A stretch of 64,000 nucleotides of DNA from Nageia nagi (Eukaryota; Pinophyta). Shown one piece after another: positions 1 through 11,729 of this stretch (positions within the stretch are counted from its first letter, which is position 1; each line of letters opens with the position of its first letter). The stretch is taken from NCBI GenBank assembly GCA_050084985.1, contig JBITNC010000002.1, forward strand, positions 39,928,001 through 39,992,000. The letters run 5' to 3'. A program made the position numbers and the translations under genes. A model generated the notes under the pieces. The model did no database searches. It was not told the DNA's origin and saw only the letters and a program-made list of their open reading frames with translations.

Positions 1-2398
1 AAAGAGTATTATTCTAGTAAACCTTTGGAACTTGTACATATTGATTTATGTGGACCCATGATAACACAAATTAGAAGCATAAATCAAAAGCTTTTGATAT
101 GTTTAAGGTTTTCAAAAATCAAGTTGTGAATCAAATAGGAAAACATTTTAAATACCTAAGGTTAGATAAAGGAGGAGAGTTCATTTTAGAGGAGTTTACA
201 AAGTATTACAAAAAATACGACATCAAGAGATAATTTTTAGTAGCTAGGAAACCCTAGTAAAATAGTATTGTAGAGAGAAAGAATAGGGTAATATAGGAAA
301 TGGAAAGAACTATGTTGACCAAAAGCAAGATTGAACATAGTAGTTTACATTTAGAATAGATGGATGTTGAGGTCGCATGAAAGCAAGACATGTTACGAGT
401 TATGGTTTGGTTCAAAGTTTTTGGTAGCAAGTGTTACATCAAAAGAACTAAAGAAAATATTCAAAAGTTCAAAGATAAAGTGGATGATGGCATCTTTTTT
501 GGTTACTCAAAAAAAAGAAAGGATTACAAATGATACAAAAAGAGGCTAATAAAAATTATTGAAAGTGTTAGCATCAAGGTTGATGAAAGAGAGAACTACA
601 AAAGAGTGATGATGAAAACTTTCCAATTTATGAAGAGATTATTGAAGGAGATGAGGAAAAGAAAATAGAAAATAAATCAAAAGATAATTCATAATTATCA
701 AAAAATGATTTAGAGGTAGAATATCCATGGAAAGATAAAGAAATATGTTAGAAAATCATATCCATAGCTTGGCAAAAAGACCATCCCAAAGAATAAATAA
801 TTGGAGATCCCTTAGTTGGTATTGAAAAAAGGAGAAAAATATTAACTTTTTCTTTGTTATCTAATATAGAACCTAAGACTATTTCTAAGGAAAGTCAAGA
901 TGAAGGTTGGATAAAGGCTATAAATGAAGAATTAGATCAAATTGAGAAAAACAATACTTACAAGCTAGTGCCAAGACCCGAAAACAAAAATGTTATTAGT
1001 ACCAAATGGATCTTTTGGAATAACTTAAATAAAGATGATTAGGTTGTTAGAAATAAGGCAAGACTAGTTTGCAAAGGTTATGCACAAGTTGAAGGTATTG
1101 ATTTTGAAGAGACTTTTACATTCATAGCCCAACTAGAAGAAATAAGAATATTTCTTGCTTTAGCAGTCTACAAAAATTTCAAAGTTTATCAAATGTATGT
1201 AAAGTTAGCATTTTTGAATGGTAAACTTGAAGAAGAGGTATACGTTGAGCAGCTAGATGATTTTCACCTTGGTAATGATCCAAACTTGATATACAAGTTG
1301 AACAAAGCATTATATGGTTTGAAATAGGTTCCATAGGCTTGGTATTCAAGGTTAGATAGTTATCTTACTCAACAAGGATCCAAGAAAAGTATGATGGATA
1401 GTAACATGTATGTTAAAATAGAAAATGATCATCATATTGTTATTTTTGTGTACATAGATGATATCATATTTGGTAGCAACAAATATGAGTTATATAAATA
1501 TTTTGCAAATAAGATGCAAAAATAATTTGAGATATCAATGATTGGTGAACTTTCTTATTTTACCAATTTGCAAGTTAATAAAAAAGAAAAGGCATATTCA
1601 TCTTCCAAATTTAATATATGAAAGAGATGTTGAAAAAGTTCATAATGGAGGATTATAAGCTATTAGCACTCCCATGATGATAGGTTGCACATTGAGCAAG
1701 GATGCTAAATCTCCACCTATTGATCAAACTATGTGTAGGTCCATGATTGTGATCTTATTATACTTGAAAGCTAATATACCTGGCATTTTGTAGGTAATGT
1801 GCATGGTAGCATGATTTCATGCTAGTCCCAAGGAGACATATGTGATAGCTATGAAGAGAATTTTTTGGTACCTCAAAGGCACTATGAAGTATGGATTATA
1901 GTATCTGAAATTGCATATTCTAATGCATATTAGATAGGATGTGTTGATGATCGGAAGAGCACAAGTGGAAGTGCATTTTATCTTGGAGACAATTTAGTGA
2001 CATGGAATATCAAAAAATAGGAATTAGTTTCCTTATCCACAACAATAGAGCATATTATAATGATATCATATTGTATGTAGGTTCTATAGATGAAGAAAAT
2101 TTTGAATGATCTTGAAATAAACTTTACAGAGTTTATTTAGATCATGTATGAAAATATAAATGCAATCAATATCTTAAAGAGCTCAATTATGTATTCTCAC
2201 ATAAAACATATTACTATTTGGTGTCATTTCTTGAAGGAGAAAATTGTTGGAGTAGAGGTCAAGTTAGATTTTATTCCAACAATAGAGAAAGTAGCAGATA
2301 TTTTCACCAAACCATTACCCAAGGAAGTATTTGAGTACCTTCATAATAAATTGGGAGTGGTAACACTTACCAAGCATTTACTAGCTTTTAGATCATAG
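1..2398 (+). pseudogene. Ty1/copia element A: integrase, RT and RNase H remains (partial, window start)
   Basis: This is the 3' half of a copia polyprotein, cut by the window start. The order is integrase (LELVHIDLCGPM at about 25-60, then a DKGGEF-like segment near 165), reverse transcriptase (WIKAINEELDQIEKNNTYKLV from 908, [20 protein letters not shown] near 1060-1115, YIDDIIFGSN near 1450) and RNase H ending in ADIFTKPLPKE (about 2295-2330). The integrase-RT-RNase H order is diagnostic of copia rather than gypsy. The reading frame is broken by many stops and frameshifts, including TAG at 1325-1327 and 1334-1336 in the LYGLKQxPxAWY motif. The 3' LTR follows at 2597; the 5' LTR lies outside the window. 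It cannot make a functional polyprotein. Confidence 0.9.
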
Positions 2399-2596
2399 TC
2401 TCAAGAGGAGCATTTTTTTCCTTAGTTATCATTTTGCTCTTGTTTATGATTTTTACTAAGTCTACTAATTTTTTTCCTAAGAATGTTGTTCATGGACTTA
2501 GGGGGAGTTCACAACATCCTTTTGTACTTGTTATCAAAGGGGTAGAAGAAGCTCCAATAAATTGTGTGTATTGCAAACAATTCCAAAGGGAGGCAT
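2399..2596 (+). other. Copia A 3' untranslated segment with polypurine tract
   Basis: This short non-coding stretch lies between the RNase H end and the LTR. A purine-rich tract (CCAAAGGGAGGCAT, about 2583-2596) sits directly before TGTTGAG at 2597, which is where a plus-strand priming polypurine tract is expected. A second purine run (TTAGGGGGAG, near 2498) lies about 90 bp upstream and could be an alternative or older tract. Confidence 0.6.
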
Positions 2597-4887
2597 TGTT
2601 GAGCAAGGTGCAATGATAGTGTTACCATTGTTATCAACACCCTTAATGAGACCAAGTTGGTGCAATAGTGAGTTTTTTGGTGTTTTTAAAAACATATTTA
2701 ATGATGTTAAGGTTGTGTTTGATGCTCAATTGAAGTTATTGCAAGTGATTTGTGTGAATTTACAAAAGTCATCGAAAAGTTACAAAAGTTTTCAAAATTG
2801 TCAAAAAGTTGTAAAACTTGTAAAAGATGTCATAAAGTTTTTTGGAGCTTATTTGGAGATATTTGGTACTTTTATGGATGTGTTCAGTGTTTGAGTGAAG
2901 TTGGTGTAGCCCATTCTTGTAAAATTTCAAAACTTACTACAAAAATCTCAAAGTTGTTAAAATTGAAAAAATTATCAAAATGGGAAAAATCTTGTAATTA
3001 TTTCTCTTGTGTTCTAATGGAATGTCTTAGATGTGTTAACATATCAGTTGTAGGCTTGTTCATTAGTTGGAAGTGTTTTTGTAGTGAGGTTGCAATGTTG
3101 TAAGGATAGTGGTGAAATAGGTCAATTTCTCTTTGATGTGTGTTCAAATAGGATGGATCAATGTGGAACATATCAACATGCATGGAAATAGGTCAGCATG
3201 GTATTTGAGGTGTCATCTTAGTTTTTAGGATTATTGGAGGCATTACCAATACTTGATTGGATTATTTTTTACTTTTTATAACATGGTTCAAAAGTGACTT
3301 AGAGGCCTTTGTATAGATGAAATTTATTAGTGTTTAGGGTTGAAAGTTTTACATGAGGTAGTTGGTATTAAGATGCACATACAACTAAAATTTCAAGTCA
3401 AACATACACCCAAGGAAGAAATGGCATCAATTGCAAAAAACCAATTTATCACTTTTTCCAATTTTGGATAGTTTTATGTGATAATAGTAAAATGGTAAAA
3501 TTTGTTGTCTTGTTGCAAATTTCAAAATATGATAATTGATTAATGATCAACTCATCAAAATGAGTAACCTTTCTTTTTGAAAGGAGTTGTTTCGAGGTCT
3601 CTAGCCAATGTTTTTCTTAGTGGCTAATCATTGCTTACAAGCAAAACTAGGATTTTAAAATTTTCAAATTGGCTAATATTTGGAGCCCTGAAAGGGGGTC
3701 ACTCACCCTAAAATTACAAGAAAATATTAATTTTATGTATCTAATCTCCAAAACATCAACATATATTATGTATATGGTATGTATCCACTTATACCTTTTA
3801 TTTTAAAGGTTATATTTTCACCTAACTTTTGAAACTAATTCACCTTATTTTCTCCAAGTTTTTTTTTGAGCTGATCTTTAGGAATAACCCTATCTCCAGC
3901 AATAAAATTTAATGAGGTTAAGCTTCTCTTTTCAAAGATAGTTTTTTTTTAAATGGTAAAGTTTTATAATTTTGTAATTATGAAAATATTTTTGCTTCAA
4001 TAAGTGATATGAGAGAATAATAGAGCATAAAATATTAGGTTACTACCATAAGAGATTAATAAAGGAGTTACATATGAGGAGTTACAAATGATAAGTGGTG
4101 AGTGAGAATATGATAGTTACAAAAGGAGTTACAATTGGTAGGTTGCATATAAGAATATTGCATCATAAAGGAGTTAATATAAAGGGAGTTACAAAAGAAT
4201 TTACAATTAGTAGGTGGCATATGAGAATATTGTGTTATAAAGGAGTTACATAAAAAGGGAGTTACAAAAAAAGGAGTTACATAAGAAGGAAGTTACAAAA
4301 AAAGAACTTACAAAAAGAGAAAAGATAATTATAAAAGAGTGATGCTTGGATAATTTGGGTGTACTATTATTTTTTTGGAATAAAGAGAGAGATAGAGTGG
4401 TGGATGTACTAAAATTGTAGATGTGTCAAGATAGTTGTGCGCTCTGAGATCAATAGTGTGGTTGTGATCATCAAAGTGAATGAAAGAAGAGTTTGTATTA
4501 TATCACTCAAGGTATTTGGAATAGAGAAATTTTCTACTATAGCTTAGTGAGTTTGTCAAGTAGGTGCTTGGCATCAAGGGTTGGTGCTCCTTGTAGTTGG
4601 TACTACAAAATTTTGGGTTAGTTGGTGCTACTTCCCACACTTGGTGTTGCAAGAAACATTGTAATACTAAACTTTTTGAGGCTAGATTTGGATGAGATTC
4701 CAAACAGTCCATTGGCATAGTGGTTTTTCCCACATCGGGTTTCCACTATAAATTTGATTTTGTGTGATGCTTGTTTATATTATTATCTTATTTAATTTGA
4801 GCTTCTTGTAAGTATTTATTAGTGTAGTTGGGTAAAATTTTAAGTTACACTAATTAAGCCCCTCTCAGTGTCATGCCTAGTTCAACA
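2597..4887 (+). repeat. 3' LTR of copia A
   Basis: It starts TGTTGA right after a polypurine tract and ends TCAACA, giving a perfect 6-bp terminal inverted repeat. The last 150 bp carry the copia LTR end layout I recognise: a CCCACATCGGGTTTCCAC block near 4730-4746 and a pyrimidine-rich CCCCTCTCAGTG just before the terminal CA. The length is about 2.29 kb. Gypsy integrase sequence begins immediately after it, so copia A was inserted into a gypsy element. The left target-site copy is outside the window, so the candidate duplication (TTATC at 4888-4892) cannot be tested here. Confidence 0.72.
4040..4325 (+). repeat. Irregular tandem array of a GGAGTTACA motif inside LTR A
   Basis: About ten copies of (AAA)GGAGTTACA or a close variant occur within about 290 bp, at irregular spacing and all on the same strand. 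Some are embedded in a longer repeat of about 100 bp that includes a GGTGGCATATGAGAATATTG-like block. Such motif arrays in an LTR upstream region often hold transcription-factor sites, but that role is inference. Confidence 0.6.
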
Positions 4888-5757
4888 TTATCATATTAGA
4901 TAGGGATATTAAATTCACTTTTGAATTTTGTAATGTTCTACATTAGGAAGTAGTTACTAAGCTAAGTTTTATTTCAACTTATCATCCACAAATTGATGGA
5001 AAAATTGAAAGGGTTAATCATGTAGGTTCTTAAGGATATATTATGCATGTTTTGTATGGACCATACAACCAAATGGAAAGACTTTCTATATCTTATGGAA
5101 TTTTTGTATGATAATGGGTATAATTATTCATTGGGAATGGATCCTTTTGAATCTCTCTATGGTATAAAATGTAAGGTTCCCATTATCTCAAATAATTTAG
5201 AAGATAGAATAGTCATTAGGTGTGGCTTACTTCTTGAAATGGAAGTTTAATTGCTTGAAATTAGAAAAAGGTTAAAAGAATCGATAGACAGGAAGAAGAT
5301 TTATGAAGAACTAAAAAGAATTCCAATAGGATTTAACATAATTTATATGGAATTTTTACATGTTAAACTAGGAAATAGTTCCATTAAACCTCTAAAATGA
5401 CTACAAGATTTGTAAGACCCATTTCAATTATAGAAAATATCAATCTTGTAGCATACAAACTTGAACTACTTCCCAATTTATCAAAAATAAATAATGTGTT
5501 TCATGTATCAATATTAAAAATGTATGTTACAAATCCTAATCATGTATGGATATGGATAAATTATATATAATATACCCTGCAATAATAGAGGTGAAGCTGA
5601 TACAAGTGATGGAAACTTGCATCAAAAGGCTTCACAAAAGAAATACTGAATAATGTAAAGTTCAATGGGACATGTATTCTGAGAAGAATTCCTCTTGGAA
5701 GGAATTAGAACTGATGAAAAAATAGTTTCCTTTCCTATTTGAAAACTAATTACAAAT
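4888..5757 (+). pseudogene. Ty3/gypsy integrase C-terminal part (host of copia A)
   Basis: Directly after the copia A LTR the plus strand reads DRDIKFTFEF, then LSFISTYHPQIDGKIERVNH (about 4965-5020), which is the integrase core of Ty3/gypsy with the conserved YHPQ(T)DGQ(T)ERVN stretch. It continues through SLGMDPFESLYGIKCKVP (about 5130-5180) and LLLEMEVQLLEIRKRLKES into a C-terminal part with YKLELLPNLSKI-like and FHVSILK-like remains (about 5445-5525), the block that precedes the chromodomain region in chromoviruses. Several frameshifts and stops break it. The N-terminal pol is beyond the window start. Confidence 0.85.
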
Positions 5758-5780
5758 ACATGAGAATGTGTTTGATCTTA

Positions 5781-7338
5781 GGGGGAAAGTATGTTATGGC
5801 CCACCTTGAATAGACCATAGTCTCTATATTTTTATGACTTATGATATGATGTACATGGAACTAATTATTGTGTGATGATTATGTTTGATGTGTTAATTTC
5901 TATGATTTAGATCTATGATGGATGGTTTTTGTATGAGGCATATATGTTACCTATATTATTACATGCATAGATGTTATTGATAGCATGTGATTTTATATGA
6001 CATGCTTAGATGGGATAATATCATACATTGGTAAAATGCATTGGCAATCACCTATATGAATGATATTATGTATCTTTTCATACTTCACCTTGTATCACAT
6101 GAGTTTTCATACATTTCGATGAGTTTATATTTTAGCATAAATTTACATAAGATATGAGTTAGTCATATTTGCATGAAACTTGTGAATTTGAATAATTTCA
6201 TCACTAAAATACTTCATCTCATATTGCATAAAAGAAAAAAATATCATGAAGCACCATGAGATTTCATTAGCATGATATTATAAATTCATTTTGGGAGTTT
6301 TCATGTATGTGTCTCATAAAAAGCATTATGCATAATGATTTCTAGTCATACCATAATACTTACATGGATAAGAATGTTAGTCCATTTTATAAATTACATT
6401 TATAAATAAGAACAATTATAGTGTTCTCTAAAGCAAAAAATTGCTCAAATTTTACAATAAAAACCCTATATGGCTATTGACTAGTAGAGAACGAAGGTAC
6501 TATGTGATCATGAAGATTGGTGGTGAAGCCATGTTAGATTCTTAGTGTTTGAATTCCACAAATGCAACACAAATAAGAGAGGTAATAGTTTAACATTATT
6601 CACCCAAAATGGGCTACATCCATAAAGAATATTTCAACCCTCATATTACATCAATCTTTCAAGTCCTTCAAGAAACACATTATCAGCATAACCTTACTAC
6701 AAAACCTTTCTTTGGAGTACAAGCATAAACTCTCTACAAATCTCTCAAACTTCTAAAACTAGAGCAACATCAAATCACAAGCTACAATCTCAAAAATACA
6801 CATTCAAAGTACATGTTATAACCTTAATCCAAGCTCCTCAATTTATAAGATATTCACCATCCCAATTTGACCCTAAAATGATCAAGGAATACATGTGATA
6901 ATGTCCCAATTTGATTGTAACTCCCACCCATGAAATTAAGGTTTGAAGAGGCATGATTTTGATTATTCAAAATGGAGATTAACACTCTCTATTTTTTTAT
7001 CATCTTGCATTAGATTAGTTAGGACCCCATGATCAACCTCCAACAAACTAAATGATATTCTAGTGCCTAAAACATTGCCTTCACTAATTAGTCTACCAGT
7101 TTATTGATTGAATAACTAGTCCCGTAGGATCAACCCTCTAAGTACTGATCATTAACAAAGTGTTAGAAATCCAAATGTATCCCATGAATCATGCTCCATA
7201 CTCAATATTTGTAGTAGTATTTTTATGTCTTAATTTATAAAACTTGCTAAATAATCAAACTTTTCTCTTTCATAGATATGAAATGGTAGAAATTATGCTT
7301 TCCTTTTCTCCAAAATATATATTGGATGATACCAATTA
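5781..7338 (+). repeat. Probable gypsy LTR region with polypurine tract
   Basis: A GGGGGAAAG tract (5781-5789) is followed by TGTTATGGCCCACC (5792), a typical gypsy LTR start after the pol end. The stretch has no credible coding region and is AT-rich. A primer-binding-site-like motif follows at 7339, so some LTR ends near 7335, but I cannot show that one LTR spans the whole interval. The segment from 6546 on may be a separate insertion, because its base composition and texture change there. Confidence 0.4.
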
Positions 7339-7352
7339 TGGGATATCAGAGC
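7339..7352 (+). other. Primer-binding-site-like motif (tRNA-iMet type)
   Basis: TGGGATATCAGAGC followed by TTAGG resembles the plant retrotransposon primer-binding site TGGTATCAGAGC, with two extra bases. Copia gag remains begin shortly downstream, which is the expected position. Confidence 0.5.
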
Positions 7353-7384
7353 TTAGGATTAGGGTTAAATTCTATTATATATAA

Positions 7385-10300
7385 GTATGAAAATTTATCA
7401 ACCAAGAGGAAGCAACACTTGTTCAGCCAAGGATATTAAAGCCTACAATTTGAAATGTCAAAAAATATTATGTATGATATTCAAGGTTGTGTTTGATGAA
7501 ATTCTTATGAGTATTTCTTCTTGTGAGAATTCTATGAATGTTTAGTTTTTTTTTTTAAACAAATGTATCTTAGGTCTAATACAATAAGAAAGTTTACTCT
7601 TATGTTCAAGATCTTTAAGCAAATCAATATAAAAATTAAAGTGTAGTTGTAATTTTGGCAATGATAAGATACATGAGGATAGAACTCATGGATTGCAATT
7701 TGGTTAAATGAAAACCTTTTTTTTATTAGCATGAGGAACCTCTATGAGAAATTTAATAATTTTGTGATAATTCTTAATACAAGAGTTGATCAAGGAGAAG
7801 AAGCTATCTCTTTAGAGTCTCTATCAAAATTCATCATTCAACATAAAGAGCTCCTCAACACCAAGAAAAATGACACTTAACAAAATATCAAAGAACCAAG
7901 TGTTTATCTTAATGTTGTGAAGAAATAATTCAAGAATAATTATCAAAAAAGGTAGAAAACTAATCAAAACCTACAAGAAAATAACAATAAAAATAATAAT
8001 ACTTCTACTCCAAAGCTAAAGCTTGATGGTAATTGTAACTTATGTGGTATTTATGGTCATAAGAAGACTTGTTACAAGAAAAAATAACAAAATAAACTAT
8101 ACTAGAAAGAAGAATTTCAAAGATAAAAATAAGAATGTAACTACCAAGAATAAGAATAAAGATGAGTCATCTACTTATGCTTGTGCCCTTTATTTTGAGT
8201 ATGATTTTCTTTATAATGAATTGATTTTAGACTTTGATTGCACTAATCATATGTCCTATCAAAACGGAAAAAAAATATTATTTTTTGCATAAATAGAGAT
8301 CAAATTTTGCTATAAACAACAAAAACACTAAATTATAATTTCTTAGAGTTAGGATTATATGAATTAATGAAAGAGCTTCATATATTATTTTATATATTCT
8401 TGATCTTAGAAAGAATGTTTTTCCAACCTTATAAATATAAAAAGAAGGATATAGTGTTTAATTTATTGCATTTTGTTGGAACATGGAAAAAGGGTTTATA
8501 ACTATCACCTCATAAGTAATTAATGATAATTTATATATTATGACTAATTAATCTCTAAAATATTATCTTATTATGAATGTTTTCTCAAATAGTCATGTAT
8601 GATACTAAATACTTAGGCACATTCATTATAATAGCTTACAAATTATGAATAAATGGAATTATGTAATAGAATACCTTCAATCTCAATTAACATAGGATTA
8701 AGCAAAAGTTGTAGTTTAAGCAAGATGAGTAATTGGAAATTCAATAAATATAATGCAATAAGAGAAATACATATACTACAAATTAAACATACTGAGTTAA
8801 TAGGTCCATTTTAAGTAAAATCCCCTAGAGTCCATTCATGAGCACTAAATATTATAGATAAATATAATAAAATGATTTTTTTAATTTCCTCATATATAAA
8901 TTAGAATGTTTTTGAAAGTTCATGTATTTTAAGGTTTTGCAAATCAAACTGATCATAAAATTAAAATGCTTAAATCTAAAAATAAATGAGGATATAATAG
9001 CAATAAATTATATATATTTTGCTTAAATATTGATATAAAATATAAATTCTCTATCTCCTACACTCCACACTATAATGAAGTAGTTGGGAGGAAAAATAGG
9101 TCTATAATGAATATGGTAAGGTATATGTTGGGAGAGCTTTCAAAATTTTTGTTAGTAGAGGTAGTCAGCACACTAGTCTGCATCCTTAATACATGTCAAA
9201 CTAAAGTAGTGTATGAGAAATCACCTTATGAAGTTTAGAGTGGTAAGAAACCATTTGTATCTCATTTAGAATCTTTTGTTGAGTTGCATAATCTTTTGTA
9301 GTATCAAAAAAGAGAAAGAAATTAGACATTATATTGAAAAAAATACATTTTTATTGGTTATGATAAATAACATAAATGATAAAGTAAAAGTGGAAAGAAA
9401 TATTAAATATGGTGAGTAATCCTTTATACTTAATTCTAATTATGATGATAATATTATTGAATATGTTCCAAAGATATCAAAATGGTTCCTTTAAACTCTT
9501 AAATATCCTTAATTAGAATTGGATATTATCAACCATATAATTATAAAGAGTATAATAACTAATATATCATTATTGGCCAAAATTGAACCAGAAGACTAAG
9601 GACAATCATTCTTAGAAGAAACTCAAACTATTTACTAGGTAGAAACTGTAAAATCAAAAATTGACATAATAATAAAAAAAAATGAAACTTGAGAATTAGT
9701 ACCTCTACTAGTGAATACAAATATTATTAGTGATAAATGGGTATTTAGGATTAAGTATAATTTAAATGAAGACATAGAGATATATAAAGCTATACTTATA
9801 GCTAAGGGATTTATATAAGAATATGGAATTGACTATACTAATAATTTTTCTCTAGTAGCCAAAATGTGAACTGTTAAATTGATTATTACACTTGTTGCTA
9901 CCCAGATTGGAAGATATTTGACTTATATATTAATTTTGCATTCTTAAATAGGAATTTGGATATAGAATTAACATGCATTAGCTAGATAATTTTTATTCAA
10001 TGGAAAAGAAACATTTATGTGAAAATTAAAAAAATCTCTTCATGGATTAAAGTAAGTTGTAGGAGCTTAGTAAGAAAAATTTTCTTAATATTTTAAGTCT
10101 CTTGATTTCACAAGATTCTATATTGATATTGATTTATATATTTTTAATTATTGTAATGATCTGGTTTTAATTTTTCTATATATTTATGATCTTCACATTA
10201 CTAAAAATAATCTTGTAATCATCAATAATTGTATTATAAAATTGAAATGTCAATATGAAATTATAGATGCAAGTTTACTTTACTATTACCTTGGAATGCA

Positions 10301-11190
10301 ATTTTATTAGTTTTAGAATAGTACATATATATAAACAAATGGGTTTACAAGGTTAAGTATAACTCATAAGGTACAATTGAGAAATATAAGGCAAGGTTGG
10401 TAGCCAAAGGTTTTGCTCGTATATATATATATATATGATATTTTGAGAAAATGATTATAAACTAGTTGAAAAACCAATTGTTGAAGACATAAAATTTAAT
10501 ATTACTTAGAAATGTATTCTTATTGATGTAATTGCATATAAATAATTAATAGGAAATGTTTTATATCTCATAATAACAAGACCAGATGTTTAATTATTTA
10601 TATAGATTTATTAGAAAAAAGTAATATATAGAGCATCTCAATGTAGTTAAAATAATTTTAAGGTATATTTTAAGAATAAGGAATTTAGCTTTGAATTATT
10701 CTTTAATGCAATCTTTTCAATTGTTTAACTATTGACATTCAACTTATGGTGGATATTTTGAGGATAAAGTCAACAAGTGCTTATGTTTTTAGTATTGAAT
10801 TTGTTATAATTTTTTATGCTTCTAAGAAACAACCTATGTCTACTTTATCAACTATAAAGTTAGAATATAGAGATATGATACATACAACACATGAAGCTAT
10901 TTGGATTCATCATTTTATTGATAAAATTGGATTGGAAAAAAATAATTAATATAATCACTACTAACCAACCTACTATTGACTCAACCAAGAATCCAATTCA
11001 TCACCAAAAGAAAAAACAAATCTAGAAGGACATTTTATAAGAGATAGAGTATTGGATGAGACTTTATTTTTATAATATTATGCAAGTGAAGAAAATTATA
11101 TTGATATATATAGCAATCCTTTAATTGAAGCTTACTTTGTTAAGCTTTGTAATAAGTTTGTGTTGGTGGAGTTATCCTCAAGAGGGAGTG
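7385..11190 (+). pseudogene. Ty1/copia element B: gag-pol remains
   Basis: Heavily decayed copia polyprotein. Gag: AKDIKAYNLKC and VFDEILMSISSCEN (about 7425-7540), SLSKFIIQHKELLNTKK (about 7820-7870) and a zinc knuckle CNLCGIYGHKKTC (about 8036-8075). Protease: LILDFDCTNHMS (about 8223-8258), with the active-site DSG changed to DFD. Integrase: ILNTCQTKVVYEKSPYEV (about 9185-9235). RT: WVFRIKYN near 9737, LHGLK then a stop at 10053-10055. RNase H: SKKQPMSTLSTIKLEYRDM and HEAIWIHHFIDKI (10826-10930). A second RT N-terminal fragment is inserted at 10337-10430. It ends at a purine tract AAGAGGGAG (11180-11188). Non-functional. Confidence 0.85.
10421..10436. repeat. (AT)n microsatellite
   Basis: Eight perfect AT units, directly after the extra reverse-transcriptase fragment in copia B. 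Confidence 0.9.
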
Positions 11191-11598
11191 GATGAGTGTA
11201 ATGACACTTCCTTCCCATTTCAATAAACTTTGAATTTTGATAATATTTTATGTGCACATCATAAACTTGATACTATTATATAATTTTAGATATGTTATTT
11301 ATCTATTGAGCATAATTTTTTTAATTTGCAAAAATTAAGTACTACATGTTACAATTAATTATATTTTTAGTAAAATTGATATATATTTCTTTTTTAATGA
11401 ATACCAATATATGTCATATGAATTTTAAAATTTTAAAATGGTTGAACTATAGTTGTCCAATACTCTATGATTTTCTATAATTTATTAAATATTACTTAAT
11501 TATAATTTTAGTGCTAACTTCTCTCCTCTTTACTACAAAATTATTTCTTGTTTACTTTTAATATTTGGGCTTAATTGGAAATCTTGATTGTTCCAATT
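11191..11598 (+). repeat. Candidate 3' LTR fragment of copia B
   Basis: After the purine tract AAGAGGGAG the sequence reads TGGATGAGTGTAATGACAC, compatible with a copia LTR start at about 11189 or 11197. About 400 bp of AT-rich non-coding sequence follow before the unrelated LTR of copia C starts at 11599. I could not find a matching 5' LTR, so this call rests on position only. Confidence 0.4.
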
Positions 11599-11729
11599 TG
11601 AAGTAATTTAATGTTCCATAGTTTGAATTCCATTTTGGATGCACCTCTTATGCATTCATATCCCCTCCAATGATCACTATGTGGCAAATTGTTCTTCACT
11701 GATCAACATTTATGATCTGTAATCAAAAC
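11599..11729 (+). repeat. 5' LTR of copia C, first part
   Basis: TGAAGTAATTTAATGTTCC at 11599 matches the start of the 3' LTR of the same element at 22213. The two copies align (GTTTGAATTCCATTTTG, then GTTCTTCAC...) to about 11725, where a minus-strand element interrupts the LTR. The rest of this LTR resumes at about 17190. Confidence 0.75.

Noticed and set aside
2434-3103. Three open frames of 60-117 codons near 2434-3103
   Set aside because: They fall at the polypurine tract and in the 3' LTR of copia A. Their Lys/Cys/Phe-rich text reflects simple repeats such as AAAAGTT, and no motif is seen.
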